A stretch of DNA of 64,000 nt from Burkholderiales bacterium (GCA_016223165.1 JACRPO010000008.1:301309-365308); one strand, 5' to 3'; shown: positions 38,057 to 47,380, counted from the stretch's first letter. Translations and numbers: made by a program. The notes: generated from the sequence alone by a model not told the origin.

Positions 38057-39556
38057 ATGCCCTCACTGCCCCTCTTCATCGGCCCCGCCCGCTTCGACGA
38101 TGCCGCCGGCGCGCTCGCGCAGGTGCAGGCCATCTACAAGAGCAGCGTCGAGCACCTGCGCAACGCGCTGCAGCGCTTCGTCGCCGGCGAGGACGTTGGG
38201 CACGTGCGTGCCTGCTACCCCTTCGTGCGCGTGCGCACCGATACCGTCGCGCGTGCCGACTCGCGCCTGTCCTACGGCTTCGTTTCCGGCCCGGGCACCT
38301 ACGAGACGACGCTGACGCGGCCGGATCTCTTCGGCAGCTACTACGCCGAGCAGTTCAGGCTGCTGCTGAAGAACCACGCCCAGAGTGGCCAGGTTCAGCT
38401 GGAGGTGGGCACGAGCGCCTCGCCGATCCCGGTGCACTTCTCGCTCGCCGAGAACGACCACCTCGAGGGCTCGCTGCCGCCCGAGCGCCGCCTGCTGATG
38501 CGCGACCTCTTCGACCTGCCCGACCTCGCGTCGATGGACGACGGCATCGCCAACGGCACCTACGAGCCGGGGCCGGGCGAGCCGCAGCCGCTGTCGCTGT
38601 TCACCGCGCCGCGTGTCGACTACTCGCTGCACCGGCTGCGCCACTACACCGGAACCGCGCCCGAGCATTTCCAGAACTTCGTGCTCTTCACGAACTACCA
38701 GTTCTACATCGACGAGTTCATCAAGCTCGGCCACGCGCTGATGGCCGAGCAGGGCGGCGGCCAGGGCAACTACGCCGCCTTCGTCGAGCCGGGCAACGTG
38801 ATCACGCGCCGCGCCGGCACGCCGGCGCAGCCCGGCGACGAGCTCGGCGCGCCGCCGCCGCGGCTGCCGCAGATGCCGGCCTACCACCTGGTGCGGCCCG
38901 ACGCGAGCGGCATCACGATGGTCAACATCGGCGTCGGCCCGGCCAACGCGAAGACGATCACCGACCATGTGGCGGTGCTGCGCCCGCACGCCTGGCTGAT
39001 GCTCGGCCACTGCGCCGGCCTGCGCAACAGCCAGCAGCTCGGCGACTACGTGCTCGCGCACGCCTACATGCGCGAGGACCACGTGCTCGACGAGGAGCTG
39101 CCGCTGTGGGTGCCGATCCCGGCGCTGGCCGAGGTGCAGCTCGCGCTCGAGCAGGCGGTGGCCGAGGTGACGCAGCTGTCGGGCTACGAGCTCAAGCGCA
39201 TCCTGCGCACCGGCACCGTCGCCAGCACCGACAACCGCAACTGGGAGCTGCTGCCCGAGCCCGGCCCCGAGCGCCGCTTCAGCCAGAGCCGCGCCGTGGC
39301 ACTCGACATGGAAAGCGCCACCATCGCCGCCAACGGCTTCCGCTTCCGCGTGCCCTACGGCACCTTGCTGTGCGTGAGCGACAAGCCGCTGCACGGCGAG
39401 ATCAAGCTGCCGGGCATGGCGAACACCTTCTACCGCGAGCGGGTCGACCAGCACCTGCGCATCGGCATGCGCGCCGTGGAGCTGCTGCGGCAGGAGCGGC
39501 CGGGCAGCCTGCACAGCCGCAAGCTGAGGAGCTTCGCCGAGGTGGCGTTCCAGTAG
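38057..39556 (+). CDS. amn: AMP nucleosidase
   Basis: Amn splits AMP into adenine and ribose 5-phosphate and helps control adenylate pools. The 499-residue product has the N-terminal AMP nucleosidase domain (about 10-170) and a C-terminal purine nucleoside phosphorylase-like domain with GITMVNIGVGPANAKTITDH near 291-310, LGHCAGLRNSQQLGDYVLAH near 315-335, and VALDMESATIAANGFRFRVP near 414-433. Length is typical. Start ATG at 38057 follows the repeat-rich gap; no strong ribosome-binding site is seen. Confidence 0.95.
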   Translation: MPSLPLFIGPARFDDAAGALAQVQAIYKSSVEHLRNALQRFVAGEDVGHVRACYPFVRVRTDTVARADSRLSYGFVSGPGTYETTLTRPDLFGSYYAEQFRLLLKNHAQSGQVQLEVGTSASPIPVHFSLAENDHLEGSLPPERRLLMRDLFDLPDLASMDDGIANGTYEPGPGEPQPLSLFTAPRVDYSLHRLRHYTGTAPEHFQNFVLFTNYQFYIDEFIKLGHALMAEQGGGQGNYAAFVEPGNVITRRAGTPAQPGDELGAPPPRLPQMPAYHLVRPDASGITMVNIGVGPANAKTITDHVAVLRPHAWLMLGHCAGLRNSQQLGDYVLAHAYMREDHVLDEELPLWVPIPALAEVQLALEQAVAEVTQLSGYELKRILRTGTVASTDNRNWELLPEPGPERRFSQSRAVALDMESATIAANGFRFRVPYGTLLCVSDKPLHGEIKLPGMANTFYRERVDQHLRIGMRAVELLRQERPGSLHSRKLRSFAEVAFQ

Positions 39557-39693
39557 AGGCGTGCCGCAGGGGCGCGCCGCTGCGGCGGCCTGCGCGCGCT
39601 GGTGGGCTGGTGGGGCTGGCGGGGCAGCCTCAGCAAGGTTTCTTTGCCTTCGCGCAACCGCGCGGCACAGCGGTCTTCGTACAAGCCCTGATC

Positions 39694-41250
39694 ATGGACT
39701 TGTCTTCGGCAAGAGCACGGCCACGCACGTCGGGCCGCGCAGCAGCCGCCGTATTGCGGCTCGCGCCGCTGCTTGCGCTCGTCGGCTGCGCTTCGCTGCA
39801 GCAGCCGCCTGAACCGGGTTCGGCGGGTGCGGCGGGTGCAGCAGCGGCCGCCCCGGTGCCCGCGGCTTGGACGGCCACGGCCCCCGGCGGCGCGGCGAGT
39901 GCCACGTCGCCCGTCTCGCGCGCTGTCTCGCTCGCCGCATGGTGGCGCGGCTTCGGCGACGAGACGATGAGTGCGCTCGTGACACGCGCGCTCGACGCCG
40001 CCACCGACGTGCAGGCGGCGCGCGCACGGCTGCGCCAGGCCCGTGCGGCGCAAGACCTCGCCGCCGCCGGGCTGCGGCCCTCCGTCGGTGCCAACGCCTC
40101 GGCGCAGGCGAGCACCCCCGAAGGCGGGCCGACCAGCCGGCAGTTCCGCGCCGGCTTCGATGCCGCCTGGGAAGCGGACCTCTGGGGCGCCGGCCGCGCC
40201 GGCGTCGCGGCGGCCGAGGCCGACCTGCGTGCGAGCGCCGCCACGCTCGGGCAGGCGCAGGTGGCGCTCGCCGCCGAGGTCGCCGCCACCTACATCGACC
40301 TGCGCAGCGCGCAGGCGCGGCTGGCCAGCACGCAGGCGAGCCTCGCGAGCCAGGAACACACGCTGCGGCTCACGCAATGGCGCGAGCAGGCGGGCCTCGT
40401 CAACCGGCTCGACGTCGAGCAGCAGCGCACCACCGTCGCGCAGACGCGCGCGCAACTGCCCGCGCTGCAAGCGAGCATCGAGCAGGCGATGAACGCGCTC
40501 GCCGTGCTCACCGGCGATGCCCCCGGCACGCTGCACGCGCGCCTCGCCGCCGCCGCGCCGCTGCCCACGGCGCCGGCCGATCTGGCGCTCGCCATCCCTG
40601 CCGAGGTGCTGAGCCAGCGCGCCGACGTGCACGCCGCCGAGGCGCGCGTGCGCGCGGCCCTGGCGCGTGTCGAGCAGACCGATGCCGAGCGCCTGCCGAG
40701 CCTGCAGCTTTCGGGCTCGATCGGGCTCAGCGCCCTCACCGTCTCGACGCTCTACCCGGGCGCCGCGGCCGCCTCGCTGCTGGCAAGCGTCAGCTGGCCC
40801 GTCTTCGACGGCGGCCGCCTGCGCTCGCGCGTGCGCGCGCAGGAGGCTGCTTTCGACGAAGCACGCGTGAACCACCGCGCCACCGTGCTCGCGGCGCTGC
40901 AGGAAGTGGAAGACACGCTCGTCGCGCTGCGCGCCGCGCGCGAGCAGCAGGAGAACCTGCGCACGGCGGTGGAGGCGGCACGCCGCGCCGCCGAGCTGGC
41001 CGAGCAGCGCTACGCCGCGGGCCTCGTCGACATCACGAACGTGCTGCTGACGCAGCGCACCCTGCTGGCGGCCGAGGACGCGCTCGCCGGGACCACGACC
41101 ACGCTGGCCACGCAGCACGTGCGCCTGTACAAGGCGCTGGGCGGCGGCTGGACCCCCGCGGCGGCGGTGGCCGAAGCCACCGCGTCGACCACCGAACGGA
41201 ACCCTCGCCCGACTCCTCGCCAGACCTCTGGCCCGACCTCTCGCCCATGA
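39694..41250 (+). CDS. Outer-membrane efflux lipoprotein (TolC/NodT family)
   Basis: The 518-residue product is an RND/MacAB-type outer-membrane channel. ATG 39694 starts a lipoprotein signal with lipobox LVGCAS near 29-34, and two outer-membrane efflux (OEP) repeats follow, with YIDLRSAQARLASTQASL near 200-217 and LLASVSWPVFDGGRLRSRV near 362-380. It should form the outer-membrane duct for the adaptor and MacB-type pump encoded next. Its stop overlaps the adaptor ATG by 4 bp (ATGA). The substrate is not predictable. Confidence 0.92.
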   Translation: MDLSSARARPRTSGRAAAAVLRLAPLLALVGCASLQQPPEPGSAGAAGAAAAAPVPAAWTATAPGGAASATSPVSRAVSLAAWWRGFGDETMSALVTRALDAATDVQAARARLRQARAAQDLAAAGLRPSVGANASAQASTPEGGPTSRQFRAGFDAAWEADLWGAGRAGVAAAEADLRASAATLGQAQVALAAEVAATYIDLRSAQARLASTQASLASQEHTLRLTQWREQAGLVNRLDVEQQRTTVAQTRAQLPALQASIEQAMNALAVLTGDAPGTLHARLAAAAPLPTAPADLALAIPAEVLSQRADVHAAEARVRAALARVEQTDAERLPSLQLSGSIGLSALTVSTLYPGAAAASLLASVSWPVFDGGRLRSRVRAQEAAFDEARVNHRATVLAALQEVEDTLVALRAAREQQENLRTAVEAARRAAELAEQRYAAGLVDITNVLLTQRTLLAAEDALAGTTTTLATQHVRLYKALGGGWTPAAAVAEATASTTERNPRPTPRQTSGPTSRP

Positions 41251-42755
41251 ACGACGCCACCACTCCGGCCGCCGTGCGCGGCGCTGCCCACCCTATGGCG
41301 CGCGGCACCACGCCCGATGACGGCGCCACCACGCCGACCGCGCCGGCGACGCCGACCACGCCGACCACGCCGACCACGCCGACCACGCCGGCCACGCTGG
41401 CCACGCTGGCCACGCCGACCACGCGGGCCGAGTCGGCGACAGACACCTCGGCCAGCCCAGGCGCGGGCGCAAGCGCGCGCGCCCTCGACGACCTGCTCGG
41501 CGAGGGCGGCGGCGCCCGCCCGCTCTGGCGCCGGCCGGCCCTGTGGGTCGGGCTCGCGCTGCTCGTCGCCGTGGCAGCCGGCACCTGGTGGTGGCTCGGC
41601 CAGCGCCAGGCGGCTGCGGCGCCGCGCTACGTGACGCAGCCCGTCACGCGCGGCGCGCTCACGGTCACCGTCACGGCCAACGGCACGCTGCAGCCGACGC
41701 AGCTGGTGGCCGTCGGCAGCGAGCTCTCGGGCACGGTGGCGCGCGTGCTCGTCGACGTCAACGACCGCGTCAAGCGCGGGCAGGTGCTGGCCGAGCTCGA
41801 CACGGCGCGCCTGGGCGACCAGGTCAAGCGCTCGCGCGCCGGCCTCGCCGCCGCCGAGGCGCAGGTGCAGCAGGCGCGCGCCACGCTGGCCGAAGCGCGT
41901 GCCTCGCTCGACCGCTTCGAGGACGTGGCGCGCCGCTCCGGCGGCGAGGTGCCTTCGCGCCTGGAGCTCGACACCGCACGCGCCGCACTGGCGCGTGCGC
42001 AGGCGGCCGAAGCGAGCGCCCGCGCCGGCGTCGCCGAGGCGGCGGCGGCGCTCAGCTCCGACGAGACGAACCTGCGCAAGGCGTCGCTGCGCTCGCCGAT
42101 CGACGGCGTGGTGCTGGCACGCAACGTCGACCCGGGCAACGCCGTGGCCGCATCGCTGCAGGCGGTGACGCTCTTCAGCCTCGCCCAGGACCTGGCGAAG
42201 ATGACGCTGCAGGTCAACGTCGACGAGGCCGACGTCGGCCGCGTGCGCGAGGGGCAGAAGGCCGCCTTCACGGTGAGCGCGCATGCCAACCGGCGCTACC
42301 CGGCGACGATCGCGCGTCTGCGCTACGGCTCGACGACGAAGGACAACGTCGTCACCTATGTCGCAGACCTCGACGTGCCCAATGCCGACCTGAGCCTGCG
42401 CCCGGGCATGACCGCCACGGCCACCATCACCACCGTCGAGCGCAACGATGCGCTGCTGGTGCCGAACACGGCCTTGCGCTTCAGCCCCGACGCGGCGCGC
42501 GCACCAGCAGGCAACGGCGGCGGCGGCGCCGCGCTACTGACGCAGCTGATGCCGCGCCCGCCACGCTCGGGTGAACCCAAGCGCGCCGGCACCGACACCT
42601 CGCGCGCACGCCAGGTGTGGGTGCTGAAGGACGGCCAGCCGCAGGCCGTGCCGGTGACGCCGGGCGTCAGCGACGGCCGCCTGACCGAGGTGACCAGCGA
42701 GGTGCTGCAGCCCGGCATGAGCGTCATCGTCGATCAAGCGAGCACGAAGCGCTGA
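41247..42755 (+). CDS. MacA-like periplasmic adaptor (membrane fusion protein)
   Basis: The 502-residue product has a cytoplasmic N-terminal tail of low-complexity TPT repeats, one membrane helix (about 96-115, WVGLALLVAVAAGTWWWLG), a lipoyl/hairpin region (ELSGTVARVLVDVNDRVKRG near 150-170 and a coiled-coil hairpin) and beta-barrel domains with LRPGMTATATI. It links the inner-membrane MacB-type pump to the outer-membrane lipoprotein. ATG 41247 overlaps the stop of the channel gene by 4 bp. The ThrProThr repeat at 41330-41430 is encoded by 9-bp tandem DNA repeats and may vary in length. Confidence 0.9.
   Translation: MNDATTPAAVRGAAHPMARGTTPDDGATTPTAPATPTTPTTPTTPTTPATLATLATPTTRAESATDTSASPGAGASARALDDLLGEGGGARPLWRRPALWVGLALLVAVAAGTWWWLGQRQAAAAPRYVTQPVTRGALTVTVTANGTLQPTQLVAVGSELSGTVARVLVDVNDRVKRGQVLAELDTARLGDQVKRSRAGLAAAEAQVQQARATLAEARASLDRFEDVARRSGGEVPSRLELDTARAALARAQAAEASARAGVAEAAAALSSDETNLRKASLRSPIDGVVLARNVDPGNAVAASLQAVTLFSLAQDLAKMTLQVNVDEADVGRVREGQKAAFTVSAHANRRYPATIARLRYGSTTKDNVVTYVADLDVPNADLSLRPGMTATATITTVERNDALLVPNTALRFSPDAARAPAGNGGGGAALLTQLMPRPPRSGEPKRAGTDTSRARQVWVLKDGQPQAVPVTPGVSDGRLTEVTSEVLQPGMSVIVDQASTKR
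41336..41430. repeat. 9-bp tandem repeat coding for Thr-Pro-Thr
   Basis: At least five near-identical CGCCGACCA-type 9-bp units, then CGCTGGCCA variants, lie in frame inside the adaptor gene, coding for a TPTTPTTPTTPT then ATLATLAT stretch before the membrane helix. Such in-frame arrays change protein length without breaking the frame. Confidence 0.85.
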
Positions 42756-42887
42756 GCGCGACCGAGCACGACCAGCACGTTCGGGCACGTCCGATCACTT
42801 CCGATCACTGCCGAGCACGACCGAGCGCGCCCGAACGCAACCGTCCGCGAACATCCGGCGACCCAACCCCAAGGCAGCGAGGCGGCG
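42756..42887. repeat. Degenerate 10-bp tandem repeat between adaptor and MacB-type ATPase genes
   Basis: Most of this 132-bp gap is a 10-bp periodic array with a CCGA core (CCGATCACTT, CCGATCACTG, CCGAGCACGA, CCGAGCGCGC, CCGAACGCAA, CCGTCCGCGA at 42790-42849), preceded by more decayed CGAGCACGAC units. It separates otherwise tightly packed pump genes, where neighbouring pairs overlap by 4 bp. Confidence 0.75.
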
Positions 42888-43616
42888 ATGGCCCTGATCG
42901 AACTGCGCAGCGTCACCAAGACCTACGGCGAAGGCAGCGCCGCCGTCCAGGCGCTGCGCGGCGTCCACCTTGCCATCGGCGAGGGCGAGTTTGTCGCCGT
43001 GATGGGCCCGAGCGGTTCGGGCAAGTCGACGGCGATGAACATCCTCGGCTGCCTCGACGTGCCGACAACCGGCGCCTATCTCTTTCGCGGCGTGCCGGTG
43101 CAGCGCCTATCGCGCGACCAGCGCGCCCTGCTGCGCCGGCGCCACTTCGGCTTCGTCTTCCAGGGCTTCAACCTGCTGCCACGCACGAGCGCGCAGGAGA
43201 ACGTCGAGCTGCCGCTGCTCTACCGCGGCGAGGGCGTGGCCGCCCGCCACGCCGCCGCGCGCGCCGCGCTCGCTGCCGTCGGGCTCGAGGGCCGGGAGCA
43301 CCACACGCCCGCCGAGCTCTCTGGCGGCCAGCAGCAGCGCGTGGCGATCGCCCGCGCGCTCGTGACGCAGCCGACGGTGTTGCTCGCCGACGAGCCCACC
43401 GGCAACCTCGACACGCAGCGCGGGCGCGAGATCATGGACCTGCTCGCCGCGTTGAACCACGAGCGCGGCATCACGGTGCTCATGGTCACGCACGAGCCCG
43501 ACATGGCGGCGTATGCGCGCCGCGTCGTGCGCTTCGTCGACGGCGTGGTCGCCAGCGACACACGCAACGGCCAAGCCACCGTGCCGCCGGCCGCGGCGCT
43601 GGAGGGTGCACGATGA
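42888..43616 (+). CDS. MacB-type ABC transporter ATP-binding protein
   Basis: This 242-residue ABC ATPase powers the following permease. Walker A GPSGSGKSTAMN lies near 41-52, the Q-loop FVFQGFNLLPRTSA near 87-100, the signature LSGGQQQRVAIARAL near 143-157, Walker B VLLADEPTGNLD near 164-175, and the switch His in MVTHEPDMAAYA near 199-210. It matches the LolD/MacB ATPase group. The stop overlaps the permease start by 4 bp (ATGA). In many bacteria the two are fused as MacB; here they are separate genes. Confidence 0.95.
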   Translation: MALIELRSVTKTYGEGSAAVQALRGVHLAIGEGEFVAVMGPSGSGKSTAMNILGCLDVPTTGAYLFRGVPVQRLSRDQRALLRRRHFGFVFQGFNLLPRTSAQENVELPLLYRGEGVAARHAAARAALAAVGLEGREHHTPAELSGGQQQRVAIARALVTQPTVLLADEPTGNLDTQRGREIMDLLAALNHERGITVLMVTHEPDMAAYARRVVRFVDGVVASDTRNGQATVPPAAALEGAR

Positions 43617-44935
43617 GGCGCGACGCCACCGATCAGGCCGGCCTCGCAACCGGCGAGCGGGTATCGGTCATCGTCGATGCCACGGCCCCGGCGCGCGGCG
43701 GCGCGGTCGCCGGTGCGCTCATGGGCCAGTGGCTCAACACGCTGCTGCTGGCGCTGCGCGAGATCCGGCGCAACCTGCTGCGCTCGTTCCTCACCATCCT
43801 CGGCATCGTCATCGGCGTCGCCGCGGTGATCACGATGGTGACGGTGGGCAACGGCGCCACGCAGGCGGTGCAGGACCAGATCACGAGCCTGGGCACCAAC
43901 CTGCTGCAGATCCGCCCCGGCCAGCGCCTCGGGCCCGGGCGCGACGCGGCCGGCTCGCCGCCCTTCCGCGTCGCCGACGCCGAGGCCATCGCGGCGCAGG
44001 TGGGCGGCGTGCGCGCCGTGGCGCCGCAGGCCACGGCCGGCGGCACGGCCGTGTACGGCGCGCGCAACTGGTCGACGGTGGCCTACGGCACGACGAACGC
44101 CTACTTCGAGACCAACAACTGGACGCTCGATTCGGGCCGCCTCTTCGAGGCCGCCGAGGAGCGCGCCGGCGCCAGCGTGTGCGTCGTCGGCGCCACCGTG
44201 CGACGCGAGCTCTTCGGCAGCGTCGACCCCCTGGGCGAGCGCATCCGCCTGCGCCAGATGAGCTGCGAGGTCATCGGCACGCTGGCCAGCAAGGGCCAGG
44301 CGGCGATGGGCATGGACCAGGACGACGTCGTCGTCATGCCGGTGGCCACCGTGCAGCGGCGCCTCACCGGCAACGTCAACGTCGGCACCTTGCTCGTCTC
44401 GATGGCCGACGGCGCCGACGCCAACCGCGTGAAGGCCGAGCTGACGCGCCTCTTGCGCGAGCGGCGCAAACTGGCCGAGGGCGACGAGAACAACTTCAAC
44501 GTCCTCGACACCGCGCAGCTGGCGCAGACGCTGTCGGGCACGACCGCGGTGATGACGATGCTGCTGGGCGCCGTGGCCGCCGTCAGCCTGCTCGTGGGCG
44601 GCATCGGCATCATGAACATCATGCTCGTGAGCGTCACCGAGCGCACGCGCGAGATCGGCATCCGGCTGGCCATCGGCGCGCTCGGGCATGAGGTGCTGCT
44701 GCAGTTCCTCATCGAGGCGGTGGTGCTGGCGGCGCTCGGCGGCATCGTCGGCATCGTGCTCGCCACCGTCGCCTCGGTGGCGCTGACAGAGCTGATGGGG
44801 GTGCCCTATGTCTTCGATGCCGCCGTCAACCTCGCCAGCTTCGCGTTCGCGGCGTTGATCGGCGTCGTCTTCGGCTACTTCCCGGCCCGCCGCGCGGCGC
44901 GGCTCGATCCGATCGAGGCGCTTCGGCACGAGTAG
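43613..44935 (+). CDS. MacB-type ABC transporter permease
   Basis: The 440-residue permease has the MacB layout: one membrane helix near 55-75 (FLTILGIVIGVAAVITMVTV), a large periplasmic MacB_PCD domain (about 80-300) and three C-terminal helices forming the FtsX domain, with SLLVGGIGIMNIMLVSVTER and TREIGIRLAIGA near 315-350. The mechanism is mechanotransmission, driving efflux through the adaptor and channel encoded upstream. ATG 43613 overlaps the ATPase stop. A GC hairpin follows at 44951-44969. Confidence 0.94.
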   Translation: MRRDATDQAGLATGERVSVIVDATAPARGGAVAGALMGQWLNTLLLALREIRRNLLRSFLTILGIVIGVAAVITMVTVGNGATQAVQDQITSLGTNLLQIRPGQRLGPGRDAAGSPPFRVADAEAIAAQVGGVRAVAPQATAGGTAVYGARNWSTVAYGTTNAYFETNNWTLDSGRLFEAAEERAGASVCVVGATVRRELFGSVDPLGERIRLRQMSCEVIGTLASKGQAAMGMDQDDVVVMPVATVQRRLTGNVNVGTLLVSMADGADANRVKAELTRLLRERRKLAEGDENNFNVLDTAQLAQTLSGTTAVMTMLLGAVAAVSLLVGGIGIMNIMLVSVTERTREIGIRLAIGALGHEVLLQFLIEAVVLAALGGIVGIVLATVASVALTELMGVPYVFDAAVNLASFAFAALIGVVFGYFPARRAARLDPIEALRHE

Positions 44936-44950
44936 CCAGCGCTTCGTCTG

Positions 44951-44969
44951 CCGGGCCCGTCCGGCCCGG
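44951..44969 (+). terminator. GC hairpin after the efflux operon
   Basis: CCGGGCC and GGCCCGG (7-bp arms, 5-base loop) form a strong hairpin 16 bp after the permease stop. No T tract follows, so it could stabilise the 3' end or assist Rho rather than act as a classical terminator. Confidence 0.4.
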
Positions 44970-45118
44970 TCAGCAGGGTCGGCGGGTGACCACACAGGCG
45001 CGCGGGTCTCCCTCGAGGCGCTCACCGGTGTCGAATTGGCGCCGGCCCAATCGTCGTGCTTACGGAGCCATCGCCGAGGTGGCCTTCACTCGTGTACGAC
45101 ATTGCGAAGGAGCCGACG

Positions 45119-45607
45119 ATGGACGCCACCCCGACCAAGATCACCCCGTGCCTGTGGTTCAACTTCAACGCCGAGGAGGCGGTGAACCACTATCTGAACA
45201 TCTTCAAGCACAGCCGCATCCTCGAGACCTCGCGCTACGACGCCTCGATGCCCGAGTACGCCGGCAAGGTGCTGATGATCGTCTTCGAGATCGAGGGCCA
45301 GCGGCTGCAGGCGCTCAACGGCGGGCCGCAGTTTCCGTTCAGCGAGGCGATCTCGCTGTCGGTGAGCTGCGAGGACCAGGCCGAGGTCGACGACCTGTGG
45401 AGCAAGCTCACGGCCGAGGGCGGCCGCGAGAGCATGTGCGGCTGGCTGAAGGACAAGTACGGCCTGTCATGGCAGATCGTGCCCAGGCAGGTCGTCGCAC
45501 TGTTCAACCATGCCGACAAGGCTGGCGCGATGCGCGCGATGAAGGCCATGCTCGGCATGCGCAAGCTCGACATCGCCGCCATCCAGCGCGCCTTCGACGG
45601 CCGCTGA
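45119..45607 (+). CDS. VOC family protein (PhnB / 3-demethylubiquinone-9 3-methyltransferase-like)
   Basis: The 162-residue product is a single glyoxalase/VOC-fold protein of the PhnB-like group: TPCLWFNFNAEEAVNHYLNI near 10-29 and SLSVSCEDQAEVDDLWSKL near 83-101, ending with a short helix. The annotation as a methyltransferase in databases is historical; the real activity is unknown. AAGGAG lies eight bases before ATG 45119. It is followed by a DUF1428 gene after 43 bp, and both often occur with ECF42 sigma factors and DGPF proteins, as here. Confidence 0.9.
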   Translation: MDATPTKITPCLWFNFNAEEAVNHYLNIFKHSRILETSRYDASMPEYAGKVLMIVFEIEGQRLQALNGGPQFPFSEAISLSVSCEDQAEVDDLWSKLTAEGGRESMCGWLKDKYGLSWQIVPRQVVALFNHADKAGAMRAMKAMLGMRKLDIAAIQRAFDGR

Positions 45608-45650
45608 CCAAGGATCGTGAACAGGCCCGCCCGGACCAGGAGAAGAGAGC

Positions 45651-46004
45651 ATGAGCTACGTTGACGGAATGGTCTGCGCCGTGCCGACGGCCAACCGCGA
45701 GGCCTACATCAAGTACGCGCAGGGCCTCGGCACCTTGTTCAAGGCCCACGGCGCGCTCGCCGTGGTCGACTGCTGGGGCGACGACGTGCCCGAGGGCAAG
45801 CTCACGTCGTTTCCGATGGCCGTGAAGCGCGAGCCGCACGAGACGGTGGTCTTCTCGTGGGTTCTGTGGCCCTCGCGCGAGGTGCGCGACGCCGCCTGGA
45901 AGACCTTGATGGACGACCCGCGCATGAAGCCCGAGAAGAACCCGATGCCTTTCGACGGCAGGCGCATGATCTACGGCGGATTCCAGACCATCGCCGAGGC
46001 CTGA
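45651..46004 (+). CDS. DUF1428 family protein
   Basis: The 117-residue product matches DUF1428: MSYVDGMVCAVPTANREAYI at the start, then DCWGDDVPEGKLTSFPMAV near 41-59, and the C-terminal MPFDGRRMIYGGFQTI near 98-113. The family has a dimeric alpha-beta barrel (ABM-like) fold and unknown function. AGGAGAAGAG precedes ATG 45651. It is the second gene of a small plus-strand unit with the VOC protein and converges on the sigma-factor gene 68 bp away. Confidence 0.92.
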   Translation: MSYVDGMVCAVPTANREAYIKYAQGLGTLFKAHGALAVVDCWGDDVPEGKLTSFPMAVKREPHETVVFSWVLWPSREVRDAAWKTLMDDPRMKPEKNPMPFDGRRMIYGGFQTIAEA

Positions 46005-46072
46005 CCCGGCACCGGGCACCCGGGGGCTGGCCGCCCGGCACCGGGCGCCGTGCCGGCCAAGGCGAGGAGGGT

Positions 46073-47368
46073 CTACGGTGCGGCGGCCCGCGCCCGCTCG
46101 GCCAGCAGCGTGCGCTCGCGCTCGTTGCCGGTGAGTTCCGCGGCGCGCTCGAATGCCTGGCGCGCCTCCCGCGCCCGCCCGAGCTTGACGAGCAGGTCGC
46201 CGTGCACCGCATGCAGCAGGTGGTAGCGCTGCATCTGCGGCTGCTGCGCCAGCGCCTCGACGAAAGGCAGCGCCACGGCCGGCCCCGAGGCCATGCCCAC
46301 GGCGACGGCGCGATTGAGCTCCACCACCGGCGAGGGCTGGTGCTCGAGCAGGCGGCCATAGAGGGCGACGATGCGCGCCCAGTCGGTCTCGGCCGCGGTG
46401 CGCGCCATCGCATGGCAGGCGGCGATGGCGGCCTGCAGCGCATAGGGCCCGCCGTCACCTGGGTCGCTATCGTGCAGCGCGGCAGCGCGCGCCAGTGCCG
46501 CGAGGCCACGCCCGATGAGCAGCCGGTCCCAGCGGCCGCGGTCCTGCTCGAGCAGCAGGATCGGCCGACCCTGCGCGTCGGTGCGCGCCCGCGTGCGCGA
46601 GGCCTGGATCTCCATCAACGCGACGAGCCCATGGACCTCGGCCTCGCCCGGCGCGAGCGCGGCGAGCACGCGACCCAGGCGCAGCGCCTCTTCGCACAGG
46701 GCCGGGCGCATCCAGTGATCGCCGGCGGTGGCCGAGTAGCCCTCGTTGAAGACGAGGTAGATCACCTCCAGCACCACCGTCAGCCGCGTCGCCAGCGCCT
46801 CGCCGCGTGGCACCTCGAAGGGCACCTGCGCATCGGCCAGCGTGCGCTTGGCGCGCACGATGCGCTGCGCGATCGTCGCCTCGGGCACGACGAAGGCGCG
46901 CGCGATCTCGGCCGTCGTGAGGCCACCGAGCAGGCGCAGCGTCAGCGCGAGCTGCGCCTCGCGCGGCAGCACCGGGTGGCAGGCGGCGAAGATGAGGCGC
47001 AGCAGGTCGTCGCCGTAGTCTTCGCGCGCGGCATCGATGGCGTCGCTGAAGTCGGGCACCACGTGGTCGCCGCGCGCGTCGGCATCGGCGCCCAGCTCGT
47101 CCTGCTTGCGCTCGTGCAGGGCGCGCTGGCGCAGCCAGTCGAGCGCCTTGTTCTTCGCCGTCGCCATCAGCCACGCGCCGGGGTTGTTCGGAACGCCATC
47201 GGCCGGCCAGTGCTCGAGCGCGGCGACGAGCGCCTCCTGCGCCAGGTCTTCGGCGAGGCCGACATCGCGCACCACGCGCGCGACGGCGCCGATGACCTTG
47301 GCCGCCTCGATGCGCCAGACGGCCTCGATACGGCGGTGCAGCTCATCGCGAGCGGTCGGCACGGTCAT
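46073..47368 (-). CDS. ECF sigma factor with C-terminal helical extension (ECF42-like)
   Basis: The 431-residue product has sigma-70 region 2 (VGLAEDLAQEALVAALEHWP near 36-55, WLMATAKNKALDWLRQR near 66-82) and region 4 (LLGGLTTAEIARAFVVPEA near 145-163), followed by a DUF6596/TPR-like extension of about 230 residues. This layout fits ECF42 factors, which lack a classical anti-sigma factor and are encoded beside DGPF (YCII) proteins. Here a DGPF gene precedes it by 12 bp on the same strand and another lies divergently, strongly supporting the class. The extension is needed for activity in studied members. Confidence 0.92.
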   Translation of the reverse strand: MTVPTARDELHRRIEAVWRIEAAKVIGAVARVVRDVGLAEDLAQEALVAALEHWPADGVPNNPGAWLMATAKNKALDWLRQRALHERKQDELGADADARGDHVVPDFSDAIDAAREDYGDDLLRLIFAACHPVLPREAQLALTLRLLGGLTTAEIARAFVVPEATIAQRIVRAKRTLADAQVPFEVPRGEALATRLTVVLEVIYLVFNEGYSATAGDHWMRPALCEEALRLGRVLAALAPGEAEVHGLVALMEIQASRTRARTDAQGRPILLLEQDRGRWDRLLIGRGLAALARAAALHDSDPGDGGPYALQAAIAACHAMARTAAETDWARIVALYGRLLEHQPSPVVELNRAVAVGMASGPAVALPFVEALAQQPQMQRYHLLHAVHGDLLVKLGRAREARQAFERAAELTGNERERTLLAERARAAAP

Positions 47369-47380
47369 GGTCGGCCAGGC

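Noticed and set aside
37822..41250. 1142-codon frame covering amn and the efflux lipoprotein
   Set aside because: The first 620 codons are an off-frame reading of the reductase end and amn; the true lipoprotein starts at 39694 with a lipobox signal.
39867..42755. 962-codon frame ending in the efflux adaptor
   Set aside because: The front half is off-frame reading of the lipoprotein gene. The adaptor starts at 41247 with an ATGA overlap.
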